Shown here: positions 1 to 5,925 of the stretch, one piece after another
Layout of the letters: every line of letters begins with the position of its first letter
How positions within the stretch are numbered: position 1 is the stretch's first letter
Assembly: GCA_937916135.1 (NCBI GenBank)
Contig: CALFTQ010000084.1
Span: 1-7,972, forward strand
From: an uncultured Verrucomicrobiales bacterium
GTDB lineage: Bacteria; Verrucomicrobiota; Verrucomicrobiia; Verrucomicrobiales; Akkermansiaceae
Length of the DNA stretch: 7,972 bases
Direction of reading: 5' to 3'
Notes under the pieces: generated by a model
Told to the model about the DNA's origin: nothing
Seen by the model: the letters and a program-made list of their open reading frames with translations, nothing else
Database searches by the model: none
Program-made: the position numbers and the translations under genes

Positions 1-21
1 GCCCCTCGCTATGGATATGTC

Positions 22-37
22 GCCCACTAACGTGGGC
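22..37. repeat. Perfect hairpin, 6-bp stem, 4-base loop
   Basis: GCCCAC (22-27) and GTGGGC (32-37) are exact inverted copies around the loop TAAC. Neither side is followed by a T-run, so it is unlikely to be a standalone intrinsic terminator. It is probably part of the larger repeat block at the left edge. Confidence 0.6.
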
Positions 38-40
38 TAT

Positions 41-72
41 AAATTCCGCTCGCCTGCGGCTCGCCAAATTCC
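41..72. repeat. Mirrored arrangement of two directly repeated heptamers
   Basis: The stretch reads AAATTCC (41-47), GCTCGCC (48-54), TGCG (55-58), GCTCGCC (59-65), AAATTCC (66-72). Each 7-bp word occurs twice in the same orientation, but the words are in mirrored order (A-B-spacer-B-A). This is therefore not an ordinary inverted repeat. Confidence 0.7.
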
Positions 73-99
73 AATTTAGTGAGTTTTTAGAGGTTCCCA

Positions 100-134
100 A
101 TTCTGCATTTTGCATTCTGACTTCTGCGTTTTTC
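100..134. repeat. Degenerate 7-bp tandem repeat reaching the aguA stop codon
   Basis: Five consecutive 7-base units can be read: ATTCTGC, ATTTTGC, ATTCTGA, CTTCTGC and GTTTTTC. The last unit runs two bases into the aguA stop codon (133-135 on the minus strand). The period of 7 is clear in the first four units and weak in the fifth. It resembles the short tandemly repeated heptamers described in some other bacteria, notably cyanobacteria. That comparison is by pattern only. Confidence 0.6.
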
Positions 135-1167
135 AGGCCGGTTGCTGCTGGGTGATGCAGTGGATGGCGCCGCCCTCAATCACCAGGCGGCGGGCATCAA
201 TGCCCACTACGCGGCGGCCGGGGAAAGCCTCGCGCAGGATGCCCAGCGCACGGTCATCCTCTTTCGCCTGCATGAAGATGGGCACAATAACCGCCCCGTT
301 GCAGATAAGGAAGTTTGCATAGCTGGCGGGCAGCTGCTCCAGGCGCCAGTCCTGCGCCACCAGCGGCTGCGGCATGGGCAGGGGAATCACCTCTACCCGG
401 TGGCCGGCGGGCGTGCGCAGGTCCTGCAGGCGTTCGTTGTTCTCGGCCAGCGCCCGGTAGTGGGGGGAGTGCGGGTCAGGCTCCACGATGGAAACCACCG
501 CCTCCGGGTTCACAAAGCGCACCATGTCATCGATGTGGCCGTCAGTGTCGTCGCCCTCGATACCGCTGCCCAGCCAGAACACATGCGTGGTGCCCAGCAG
601 GCGGTGCATCTCGGCCTCCACCTCGGCCTTGGTGCAGCCGGGGTTGCGGTTCGGGTTCAGCAGCACGGCCTCGGTGGTGAGCACCAGGCCCTCGCCGTTG
701 CCCTCGATGGCGCCGCCCTCCAGAATCATGCTGCTGGGCAGCTGGGGCAGCCCCAGACTGGCCGCAATGCGGGCGGGAATCTCGTTGTCCAGGTCCCAGG
801 GGGCGAACTTGCCACCCCAGGCGTTGAAGGTCCAGTTCGCCAGCTGCAGGCCGCCATCTGCCCGCCGGGTGAAGATGGGGCCGTGGTCGCGGCACCACAC
901 ATCGTTCGTGGGGTGGTCGTAGAGCTTGAAACGCTGCACCCCGCGGCTGCGCAGCAGCTTTTCGATGCCGGCGTGCAGCGGGGCGGCGGCGTTGATGCGC
1001 ACCTCGGCCTCGGTGGCAATGGCGGCAGCCAGCTCGGCATAGCGCCCGTGCAGCTCTTGCAGGCCGCCCTGCCAGAGGTCATCGCGGTGCGGCCAGGAGA
1101 GCCACACGGCCTCCATCTTCTCCCATTCGGCGGGCCAGCGCAGCTGGCTTCCCTGCATTGCTTCCAT
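133..1167 (-). CDS. aguA: Agmatine deiminase (agmatine iminohydrolase), PAD_porph family
   Basis: It is predicted to hydrolyse agmatine to N-carbamoylputrescine and ammonia in the cytosol, the first step of the deiminase route from arginine-derived agmatine to putrescine. The N-terminal WPAEWEKMEAVWLSWPHR region, WCRDHGPIF, LEGGAIEGNGEG, DTDGHIDDMVRF and the C-terminal GGAIHCITQQQP are all hallmarks of the agmatine deiminase branch. The Cys 8 residues from the C terminus is the expected nucleophile, and the His of DGHID belongs to the catalytic set. I chose the ATG at 1167 (344 aa) because GAGAAG lies 6 bases upstream. The ATG at 1173 would abut that motif, and the far ATG at 1212 would overlap the preceding gene and has no visible ribosome site. 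The Minf_1886 gene lies 7 bases upstream of the 1173 ATG, so co-transcription is likely. No N-carbamoylputrescine amidase gene (aguB) is in the window; it may lie beyond the left edge. Family assignment is very secure; true substrate is inferred. Confidence 0.93.
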   Translation of the reverse strand: MEAMQGSQLRWPAEWEKMEAVWLSWPHRDDLWQGGLQELHGRYAELAAAIATEAEVRINAAAPLHAGIEKLLRSRGVQRFKLYDHPTNDVWCRDHGPIFTRRADGGLQLANWTFNAWGGKFAPWDLDNEIPARIAASLGLPQLPSSMILEGGAIEGNGEGLVLTTEAVLLNPNRNPGCTKAEVEAEMHRLLGTTHVFWLGSGIEGDDTDGHIDDMVRFVNPEAVVSIVEPDPHSPHYRALAENNERLQDLRTPAGHRVEVIPLPMPQPLVAQDWRLEQLPASYANFLICNGAVIVPIFMQAKEDDRALGILREAFPGRRVVGIDARRLVIEGGAIHCITQQQPA

Positions 1168-1180
1168 CGTCATCTTCTCA

Positions 1181-1564
1181 TTAAGCCGTTTGAATTGTCT
1201 CGTAAGGAGCATTCAGCAGCATAGCCACCGGGGTGAGCCCGTCGAACTGCTCGCGGCGGTCGCCCTCCTGCTTGCCGAACACACCCACCTCAATCAGGTT
1301 GTACACCAGGTCGCCTACGTGGGAGGATTCCGTCACGCCCCATTGCTCCATCACCGCCAGCGCCAGTGGGCCGTATTCCTCCAGCGCATAGGCGCAGAAG
1401 CCGAAGTAGAGCTCCTCTGCGCTCAGGTGCGGGTTGTCGGACGGCTTGCGGCATTTCTCCACCGTGGCATCCAGCGCCGCGCGGATGAAGAAGTAGGCAT
1501 CCGCCGGGTAATCGTCATTCTTTTGCAGAATCTGCTCCACTGCGTCCTCGAAACTATGTGCCAT
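1181..1564 (-). CDS. Minf_1886 family protein, function unknown
   Basis: A 127-residue soluble protein with no signal peptide or membrane segment. It matches what I recall of the Minf_1886 family, small uncharacterised proteins known mainly from Verrucomicrobia. Points of resemblance are an N-terminal helix with YPADAYFFIRAAL, a central HLSAEELYFGFCAYALEEYGPLA segment, and VGDLVYNLIEVGVFGK followed by an acidic/basic stretch. The family has no established biochemical role, so I give none. The ATG at 1564 is the only reasonable upstream start, because an in-frame TAG lies just before it. A purine-rich AGGGGGA lies unusually far upstream (about 20 bases). Two other ATGs lie between that motif and the chosen start, in the other two frames. 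The gene ends 7 bases before the 1173 ATG of aguA and starts 93 bases from the divergent aroD, so it probably leads a two-gene transcript. Confidence 0.85.
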   Translation of the reverse strand: MAHSFEDAVEQILQKNDDYPADAYFFIRAALDATVEKCRKPSDNPHLSAEELYFGFCAYALEEYGPLALAVMEQWGVTESSHVGDLVYNLIEVGVFGKQEGDRREQFDGLTPVAMLLNAPYETIQTA

Positions 1565-1621
1565 GCGCGCATGCTATCATGTTCCCCCTGCCAACGCAAT
1601 AGCAAATCATTGCATATTCGC

Positions 1622-1650
1622 TTGTCAGCGCGGCTCGTTTGGTATAGAAT
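1622..1650 (+). promoter_or_regulatory. Sigma70-type promoter of aroD
   Basis: TTGTCA (1622-1627) and TAGAAT (1645-1650) each differ from consensus by one base and are separated by exactly 17 bases. The predicted transcription start, about 7 bases after the -10 box, falls at 1657-1658, which is the A of the aroD ATG. The spacer 1565-1657 must also hold the divergent promoter for the Minf_1886/aguA unit, but I see no convincing boxes for it. Confidence 0.65.
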
Positions 1651-1657
1651 ACGCGGC

Positions 1658-2350
1658 ATGAACGCGCAGCCCCGCCTTTCCTTCACCCGCCCGCTGGTGG
1701 TGGGTTCCGTTTCCGACCTCTCTGCCTGGCAGGCAGCTTGTGCGGCGGCGTCGCTGCCTTGCGATGTGGTGGAGCTGCGTGCCGATGGCCTGCCGGCTGA
1801 TACGGACTGGCCCGCGCTGGCGCAGATGCGCTGCTGCCGCCCGGTGCTGGTCACCGTGCGCCATGCGGGAGAGGGCGGCCTGCGCCCCATGAGCACCGCA
1901 GAGCGTGTGCAGATTGCCCGCAGCCTGCTGCCCCTGGCCGCTGCGCTGGACTGGGAGATTGCACAGCTGCCCGAGGTGCCTGAGCTGGTGTCCGAGACCC
2001 GCGCCGCCGGGGTGCCCATCATCGCCTCCGCCCACGATTTTGAAAAGACGCCCGCGCTGGATTCCCTGCTGGAAAAAGAGCAGCTGGCCCGCTCCCTGGG
2101 TGCCACCGTGGTCAAGTTTGCCTTCCGTCTGCACAACGCAGAGGATATGATGACCGGCGTGCAGCTCCTGCGCCGCTCCTCCGGCACCACCACCGCCATG
2201 GGCATGGGCCCGCTCGGCGCCGTCAGCCGCCTTCTTTACGCCCAGCATGGCGCCTGCCTCATCTACGGCTACCTGGGCGATACCCCCACCGCACCCGGCC
2301 AGTGGTCCGCAGCCCTCTGCCGCCAGGCGCTTGATGCAATGGGGTTGTAA
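1658..2350 (+). CDS. aroD: 3-dehydroquinate dehydratase, type I
   Basis: It dehydrates 3-dehydroquinate to 3-dehydroshikimate, the third step of the shikimate pathway to aromatic amino acids, through a Schiff base on lysine. All residues I recall as active-site in the E. coli enzyme have clear counterparts: E39 and R41 (VELRAD), R68 and E72 (VRHAGEGG), H126 (SAHDF), the Schiff-base lysine K153 (VVKFA), R191 (GAVSR) and Q215 (APGQ). Length is 230 aa, slightly shorter than the roughly 250 of E. coli AroD but with a full barrel. The open frame extends far upstream of 1658, but that part is the antisense shadow of the Minf_1886 gene. The conserved domain begins at about residue 12, so the ATG at 1658 fits. 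No ribosome-binding site precedes it, consistent with leaderless initiation from the promoter just upstream. It faces the glycosyltransferase gene tail to tail with a 3-base gap. Confidence 0.94.
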   Translation: MNAQPRLSFTRPLVVGSVSDLSAWQAACAAASLPCDVVELRADGLPADTDWPALAQMRCCRPVLVTVRHAGEGGLRPMSTAERVQIARSLLPLAAALDWEIAQLPEVPELVSETRAAGVPIIASAHDFEKTPALDSLLEKEQLARSLGATVVKFAFRLHNAEDMMTGVQLLRRSSGTTTAMGMGPLGAVSRLLYAQHGACLIYGYLGDTPTAPGQWSAALCRQALDAMGL

Positions 2351-2353
2351 ATC

Positions 2354-4234
2354 TTATAAAGTTCTGGTTGTATCTCCCGGGCTCGTGGTTGCTTCAGGAT
2401 GCTCCGGAGTGATAATCCGGTATAGCTTTCTTTCTCTGTCTATGTAGAAGTCACCTACATATTCAAAGGATAGTTGGGTTTTTGCTGCCATCTGTTCCAT
2501 ATCGGCATCTGATGTTACAAAGATGAGCGTTTCGAAGTTTTTTGATAACTGGGTTATTTCTTCCGGCGTGTCAATACTGGGTATCTGGAACACTTTAGAT
2601 GGGGGCTGTTGCCACCGGTATGTATCCAGCCCTGTCATGGTTTTAATTGTGGCGGAAGCATGACCATCATCATCAATGAACGCAGAGTGTTTGTTGCGTT
2701 TCGAAAACTCTAGGAATTGCAAGTGCTTTTGATGTTGACCCCATTCCTTCAGGGTGAATGAGATGGTGTCGACCGTGGTATTCAGAAAGATGAAAATAGT
2801 TAAAAGACAAGCAGCATAATTCCTTTTCTTTTGTTGCAACAGTATGCAAAGTCCCAGCCAGAAACAACCCATTGCGGCAAGCAGGTATCGTTCAACAAAG
2901 ACCGGTCGTATTAACCATGAGGCAATGCATCCTATCGCGATGACGAAATAGGGCGTCAGCATGCTGTATAAACCAAAGATGGATGTAGCGCGTGTGCTGG
3001 TTTCCTTGGGGTGCTTTTCGAAAGCTTGCTGAATCGCATACCCCATGAAGAGAATCCCCGCAAAAACTGATATACCAGGAAGGGTGTATTTGATAAAGAC
3101 CAGAGTGGTTTCATAATGAATAGGCGAAATCCAGTAATTATCACGCACTTTTGCGACCTGACTGACAAAGACTGGTAGCCATGGAGAATAAATCAGAATT
3201 GCTAGTGTGCTGCATATAAACCACGGAAGCGGTTTGCGACGCGCAATGTATAAAAGGTATAAATATGCCGGGACGACGGCAACTATTGCAAAGTAGTGAG
3301 TATAGGCCGCACAAACCGAACTGAATAAAAATAGAGCCCAATAAGAAAACTTCCTTTTCTGGCTGAGCTTATAGGCGCTTATATAGGTAATTAATACAAA
3401 GAGCATAGCCCAGCTGTACATCCGCATCTCTGTCCCATAATGTATCATAGGCTGTAAGCCGACCACGGCCAGTGAAAAACTGCATGCGATGTGTCGTCCC
3501 CACTGTTTGCGAATGACGGTCTGTCCCATCACCACCATAACGATGATGGGAAGCAATGAAACAAACTTGGGAATGAAAATATTGCTGGCAGAAGGCGCGA
3601 TGCAGCTGCCGAGTTCTCGACTGCATTTTACGATTATATAGTAAAGCGGTGGATGAACATCTGCTGCCAACATTTCCATCATTTCAGGATATGATGGGGA
3701 GATGAAAGTAAGTGTAAACGCTTCATCTAACCAGATATGGGTGCTGCAACAGAATGCTGCTTGTGTAATCAGTATGCAGAAAATAAAGAAAATGCAGATT
3801 TTGTCAAAGATTGCGCTATTGATGATATTCTGCAACTTTTCAGGTGCTGGATGCTGGAAAAAAATATTTACCATCCTGATAGAGGGTAAGAGTGCAAAGG
3901 TCAATACGCTTCCAAGGAGCAACCAGCATATCATTTCAGTAACGCCTGTGTTGGGTACACGGAAGGGCAGCATCTCTCTCTTGAAAAGCACGAATGCCAG
4001 AATGAATGCCAGGAACATGGATTCCCAGAAGCTGCCATCTTTCCAGATTGCTTTCTGCTGGAATGGAACAGCCAGTTTGGCTGATAGTAAGATGCAGATT
4101 AGCCCCACAGCTATTATCGAAGAACTGTAACTGCTTTGCCACGTATAGGCACAAAATGTCAGCATTGCACAGCTTACGACAGTGATTATGTTCTGATATC
4201 CCTCGCTTTTCATTTTCGGGAGCATTATACCCAT
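2354..4234 (-). CDS. GT-C fold (GT39/PMT_2-like) membrane glycosyltransferase
   Basis: A 626-residue polytopic membrane protein, probably transferring a sugar from a lipid-linked (polyprenyl-phosphate) donor to an extracytoplasmic glycan, lipid or protein acceptor. Many hydrophobic helices span roughly residues 14-485, followed by a soluble C-terminal region of about 130 residues. GT-C signatures are the Asp-Glu pair in the first large loop (WLDEAF, D170-E171), the DVHPPLYY motif (192-199), GTEMRMYSW (267-275) and an Arg-Tyr pair in VERYLL (449-450). The acceptor and sugar cannot be read from sequence. GC in sampled lines is 28-48% against about 70% in the flanking genes, which suggests recent acquisition. 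The start is uncertain: ATGs occur at residues 1, 4 and 8, and none has a clear ribosome site. The first ATG shares its A with a 13-bp repeat. The gene is divergent from the recombinase gene, with which it appears to form one foreign module. Confidence 0.85.
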   Translation of the reverse strand: MGIMLPKMKSEGYQNIITVVSCAMLTFCAYTWQSSYSSSIIAVGLICILLSAKLAVPFQQKAIWKDGSFWESMFLAFILAFVLFKREMLPFRVPNTGVTEMICWLLLGSVLTFALLPSIRMVNIFFQHPAPEKLQNIINSAIFDKICIFFIFCILITQAAFCCSTHIWLDEAFTLTFISPSYPEMMEMLAADVHPPLYYIIVKCSRELGSCIAPSASNIFIPKFVSLLPIIVMVVMGQTVIRKQWGRHIACSFSLAVVGLQPMIHYGTEMRMYSWAMLFVLITYISAYKLSQKRKFSYWALFLFSSVCAAYTHYFAIVAVVPAYLYLLYIARRKPLPWFICSTLAILIYSPWLPVFVSQVAKVRDNYWISPIHYETTLVFIKYTLPGISVFAGILFMGYAIQQAFEKHPKETSTRATSIFGLYSMLTPYFVIAIGCIASWLIRPVFVERYLLAAMGCFWLGLCILLQQKKRNYAACLLTIFIFLNTTVDTISFTLKEWGQHQKHLQFLEFSKRNKHSAFIDDDGHASATIKTMTGLDTYRWQQPPSKVFQIPSIDTPEEITQLSKNFETLIFVTSDADMEQMAAKTQLSFEYVGDFYIDRERKLYRIITPEHPEATTSPGDTTRTL

Positions 4235-4244
4235 TCTAAATGGG
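4230..4244. promoter_or_regulatory. Perfect 6-3-6 palindrome over the glycosyltransferase start
   Basis: CCCATT (4230-4235) and AATGGG (4239-4244) are exact inverted copies around CTA. The palindrome covers the first ATG of the glycosyltransferase gene and overlaps the left 13-bp repeat. It could be an operator or a pair of recombinase half-sites, or an mRNA hairpin masking the start. Only the dyad itself is seen. Confidence 0.45.
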
Positions 4245-4246
4245 CA
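4234..4246 (-). repeat. Left copy of 13-bp perfect inverted repeat (IR-L)
   Basis: On the minus strand this reads TGCCCATTTAGAA, identical to 4364-4376 on the plus strand. Its last base is the A of the glycosyltransferase start codon. Identity stops at both edges of the 13 bases. Confidence 0.85.
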
Positions 4247-4363
4247 AGAATATAGATCTAACTTAAATGAAATAAGTATATAGCGAATAATATATTCTTT
4301 ATTGATGGAAGGCTGTGCCTATCGTTAAAATATCGTTTTATAATGCCTTATTTTATGCTTGAA
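4247..4363. promoter_or_regulatory. AT-rich intergenic segment bounded by inverted repeats; candidate invertible promoter
   Basis: This 117-bp segment lies between divergent genes and is far more AT-rich than the rest of the window. A consensus TATAAT at 4339-4344 faces the recombinase gene but has no good -35 box 17 bases upstream. ATCGTT occurs twice, at 4321-4326 and 4332-4337, 11 bases apart or about one helical turn, just upstream of the TATAAT. Toward the glycosyltransferase a weaker TATATT can be read on the minus strand (4254 to 4249). Exact 13-bp inverted repeats bound the segment, so inversion would swap which gene the TATAAT faces. Actual inversion is unproven. Confidence 0.4.
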
Positions 4364-4376
4364 TGCCCATTTAGAA
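4364..4376 (+). repeat. Right copy of 13-bp perfect inverted repeat (IR-R)
   Basis: TGCCCATTTAGAA on the plus strand, the exact inverted partner of 4234-4246. It points toward the recombinase gene in the same relative orientation as IR-L points toward the glycosyltransferase gene. If translation used the TTG at 4359, the repeat would encode residues of the recombinase N terminus. Confidence 0.85.
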
Positions 4377-4397
4377 ACCGCAACTACAATTCAGACT

Positions 4398-5423
4398 ATG
4401 AATCGAGCAATAACGGAAGAAGAATATGCAGCAGTCATCATTTTGAGGCAGACTGGAGTGAATCCGGTGGATGCTGCGCTGATTGCGAAGGAAGCCTTGG
4501 AGAAAGGACGCGGCCGGGTGAAGAGAACGCGGAAGTTTTTACTTGCCGGGGCTGAGGCATTGCATAGGCAGGAAGGAACAGTAAGTTTTCAGAAGGCCGT
4601 AGAAACGGCTCTGTCGGATCGTAAGAACCGCCGCCCACGCACTCTGGTAGATTATCGTTATTTCTGTAAACGCCTCATGAGGATGAATCCCGGGCTGTCT
4701 TCACGTCGCGTACGTGCTTTGAACACAGTAGAATGCGCAGCTATGCTGGAGCGGGCGTTTTCATCAATGCATCAGCGACGCAAGGCACGCGCCATACTCA
4801 GCGGGATATTTTCGACTGCAATCCGGCACGGCTGGTGCGACAATAATCCGGTGGCACAGGTGGAAGTACCACGCGTACAGGAAAAGCCATTGCCTATTTT
4901 GACTCAGCATGAAATCGAGCAGATTAACAGCGCAGCGAAGGGGTATCGCAATGGCGATTGCGCTGCAGCTGTGGGGATGATGCTATACGCCGGTGTCCGT
5001 CCGCATGAGGTAAGCCGCCTGACCTGGGAACAAGTGGATTTGGACGCGCGGGCAATTTATATACGCCCGCAACATAGTAAGACAGGCGGGGCCCGCCGTA
5101 TCTCCATTCACAGACCGTTGCTGAGGATTCTCCAGGAAAAACAGCGCGGTGAGTCCGCACCCATTTGTCCGCCGAATTGGCTTTTTCACTGGCGGGTGTT
5201 GCGGAGACTCGCCGGGTGGAATGGAGTAAAAGTCTGGCGGCAGGATGCCCTGCGACATACTTTTGCCAGCTACCACCTGAGTTATTTCCGCTCCTATTCA
5301 GAGTTGCAGTGCGAGATCGGGCACCGGGATGCTTCTTTACTACGTACTCGCTATGTGGATATGCGAGGAGTGCAGAATGCGGAATCTTTCTGGGAAGCGA
5401 CACCCCGGCTCACATCATCGTAA
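4398..5423 (+). CDS. Tyrosine recombinase / phage-type integrase
   Basis: A site-specific recombinase of 341 aa from the ATG at 4398. A TTG at 4359 would add 13 residues; neither start has a visible ribosome site. An N-terminal helical part and a SAM-like core-binding domain (about 60-155) precede the catalytic domain (about 165-335). Catalytic residues by motif are R201 (YAGVRPHEVSRL), K228 (HSKTGGARR), R286 (DALRHTFASY), H309 (IGHRD) and the nucleophile Y319 (LRTRYVD). The usual first His of the HxxR motif is Asp (D283). The gene reads as intact, with no frameshift or premature stop. I associate this lineage with Akkermansia-type genomes, where I believe paralogues are common. GC is intermediate (50-58% in sampled lines). 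It is divergent from the glycosyltransferase gene, with 13-bp inverted repeats between them, and its last 14 bases overlap the DUF456 gene tail to tail. Targets are unknown; module mobility or local DNA inversion are both possible. Confidence 0.92.
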   Translation: MNRAITEEEYAAVIILRQTGVNPVDAALIAKEALEKGRGRVKRTRKFLLAGAEALHRQEGTVSFQKAVETALSDRKNRRPRTLVDYRYFCKRLMRMNPGLSSRRVRALNTVECAAMLERAFSSMHQRRKARAILSGIFSTAIRHGWCDNNPVAQVEVPRVQEKPLPILTQHEIEQINSAAKGYRNGDCAAAVGMMLYAGVRPHEVSRLTWEQVDLDARAIYIRPQHSKTGGARRISIHRPLLRILQEKQRGESAPICPPNWLFHWRVLRRLAGWNGVKVWRQDALRHTFASYHLSYFRSYSELQCEIGHRDASLLRTRYVDMRGVQNAESFWEATPRLTSS

Positions 5424-5922
5424 GCACGAGCATGATGCCCGTGATGACGAGCTTGGCGAGCACGCCGGCGAGCAGGCCCAGGGTGGCGCCGAGGCCGGAT
5501 TTGGCGGAGTCCCTGGCGGTTTTGCTCTGGAACTTGTATTCGGCAATGAAGGCACCCAGGAAGGGGCCTATGATGATGCCGAAGGGGAAGATGAAGAAGG
5601 CGCCCACGAAGAGACCGATCATACTGCCCCAGAAAGCGTGCTTGCTGCCGCCGAACTTGCGGGCACCCAGCGCAGTGGTGATATTATCTGCCAGGGTGCC
5701 GAGGATGGCCAGTGCCAGCAGAATGCCCCAGACCCACCAGGCGGGGTAGGGCTCACCTGCGGCCAGGGCATAGCACACACTGCCACCCAGCGCCACAAAG
5801 CAGCCAGGGTAGGGCAGCACGGCCCCCAGGAAACCCGCGATATACAGCACCACGGCGGCGGCGTACAGCGCGCCGCTCCCGTAATCCACCCCTGCCAGCC
5901 AGTTCCAGAATTCAGTCAACAT
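5410..5922 (-). CDS. DUF456 domain membrane protein
   Basis: A 170-residue membrane protein of the DUF456 family, with no known biochemical function. The family core is recognisable: a Gly/Pro-rich hydrophobic N-terminal part (about 20-55), then LADNITTALGARKFGGSKHAFWGSMIGL (about 79-105), FPFGIIIGPFLGAFIAEY, and a C-terminal helix after SGLGATLGLLAGVLAKL. Roughly five membrane segments are expected, and the alternating Gly residues suggest tightly packed helices. The ATG at 5922 follows the heptamer-repeat spacer; only a weak GAAG precedes it. It lies 33 bases downstream of the typA stop on the same strand, so the two are probably co-transcribed, though this does not establish a shared function. 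The 3' end overlaps the recombinase gene by 14 bases, yet the DUF456 core appears complete, so insertion of the foreign module seems not to have truncated it. Confidence 0.87.
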   Translation of the reverse strand: MLTEFWNWLAGVDYGSGALYAAAVVLYIAGFLGAVLPYPGCFVALGGSVCYALAAGEPYPAWWVWGILLALAILGTLADNITTALGARKFGGSKHAFWGSMIGLFVGAFFIFPFGIIIGPFLGAFIAEYKFQSKTARDSAKSGLGATLGLLAGVLAKLVITGIMLVLTMM

Positions 5923-5925
5923 AAC

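Larger units (their letters stand above)
1..132. repeat. Intergenic block of small repeats and dyads downstream of aguA
   Basis: No plausible gene is visible here. The stretch is unusually structured. It holds a 6-bp stem hairpin (22-37), a mirrored set of directly repeated 7-bp words (41-72), a short AT dyad AAATT-CC-AATTT (66-77 in part), and a degenerate 7-bp tandem array (100-134) that reaches the aguA stop codon. No hairpin followed by a T-run is seen on either strand, so I do not call an intrinsic terminator for aguA. The block could be an interspersed intergenic repeat cut by the window edge, but only one copy is visible here, so repetition across the genome is inference. Confidence 0.55.

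Noticed and set aside
5..19. Bases 5-19 resemble 5347-5363 in the recombinase gene, around the catalytic Tyr codon, with a 2-base gap
   Set aside because: Only about 15 bases match with a gap, and the similarity does not continue on either side. It could be a recombinase remnant, but chance is as good an explanation within 8 kb.
142..1224. A 360-codon open frame on the plus strand opposite aguA
   Set aside because: It is an antisense shadow of a securely identified enzyme, with low-complexity composition and no recognisable motif.
1190..1657. An upstream extension of the aroD open frame
   Set aside because: It is antisense to the Minf_1886 gene, and conserved AroD sequence starts only after 1658. 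A strong promoter lies just before 1658, inside the extension.
2404..2420. Inverted repeat CCGGA/TCCGG near the glycosyltransferase 3' end, as a terminator between it and aroD
   Set aside because: It lies within the coding region, the stem is only 5 bp, and no T-run follows on either strand.
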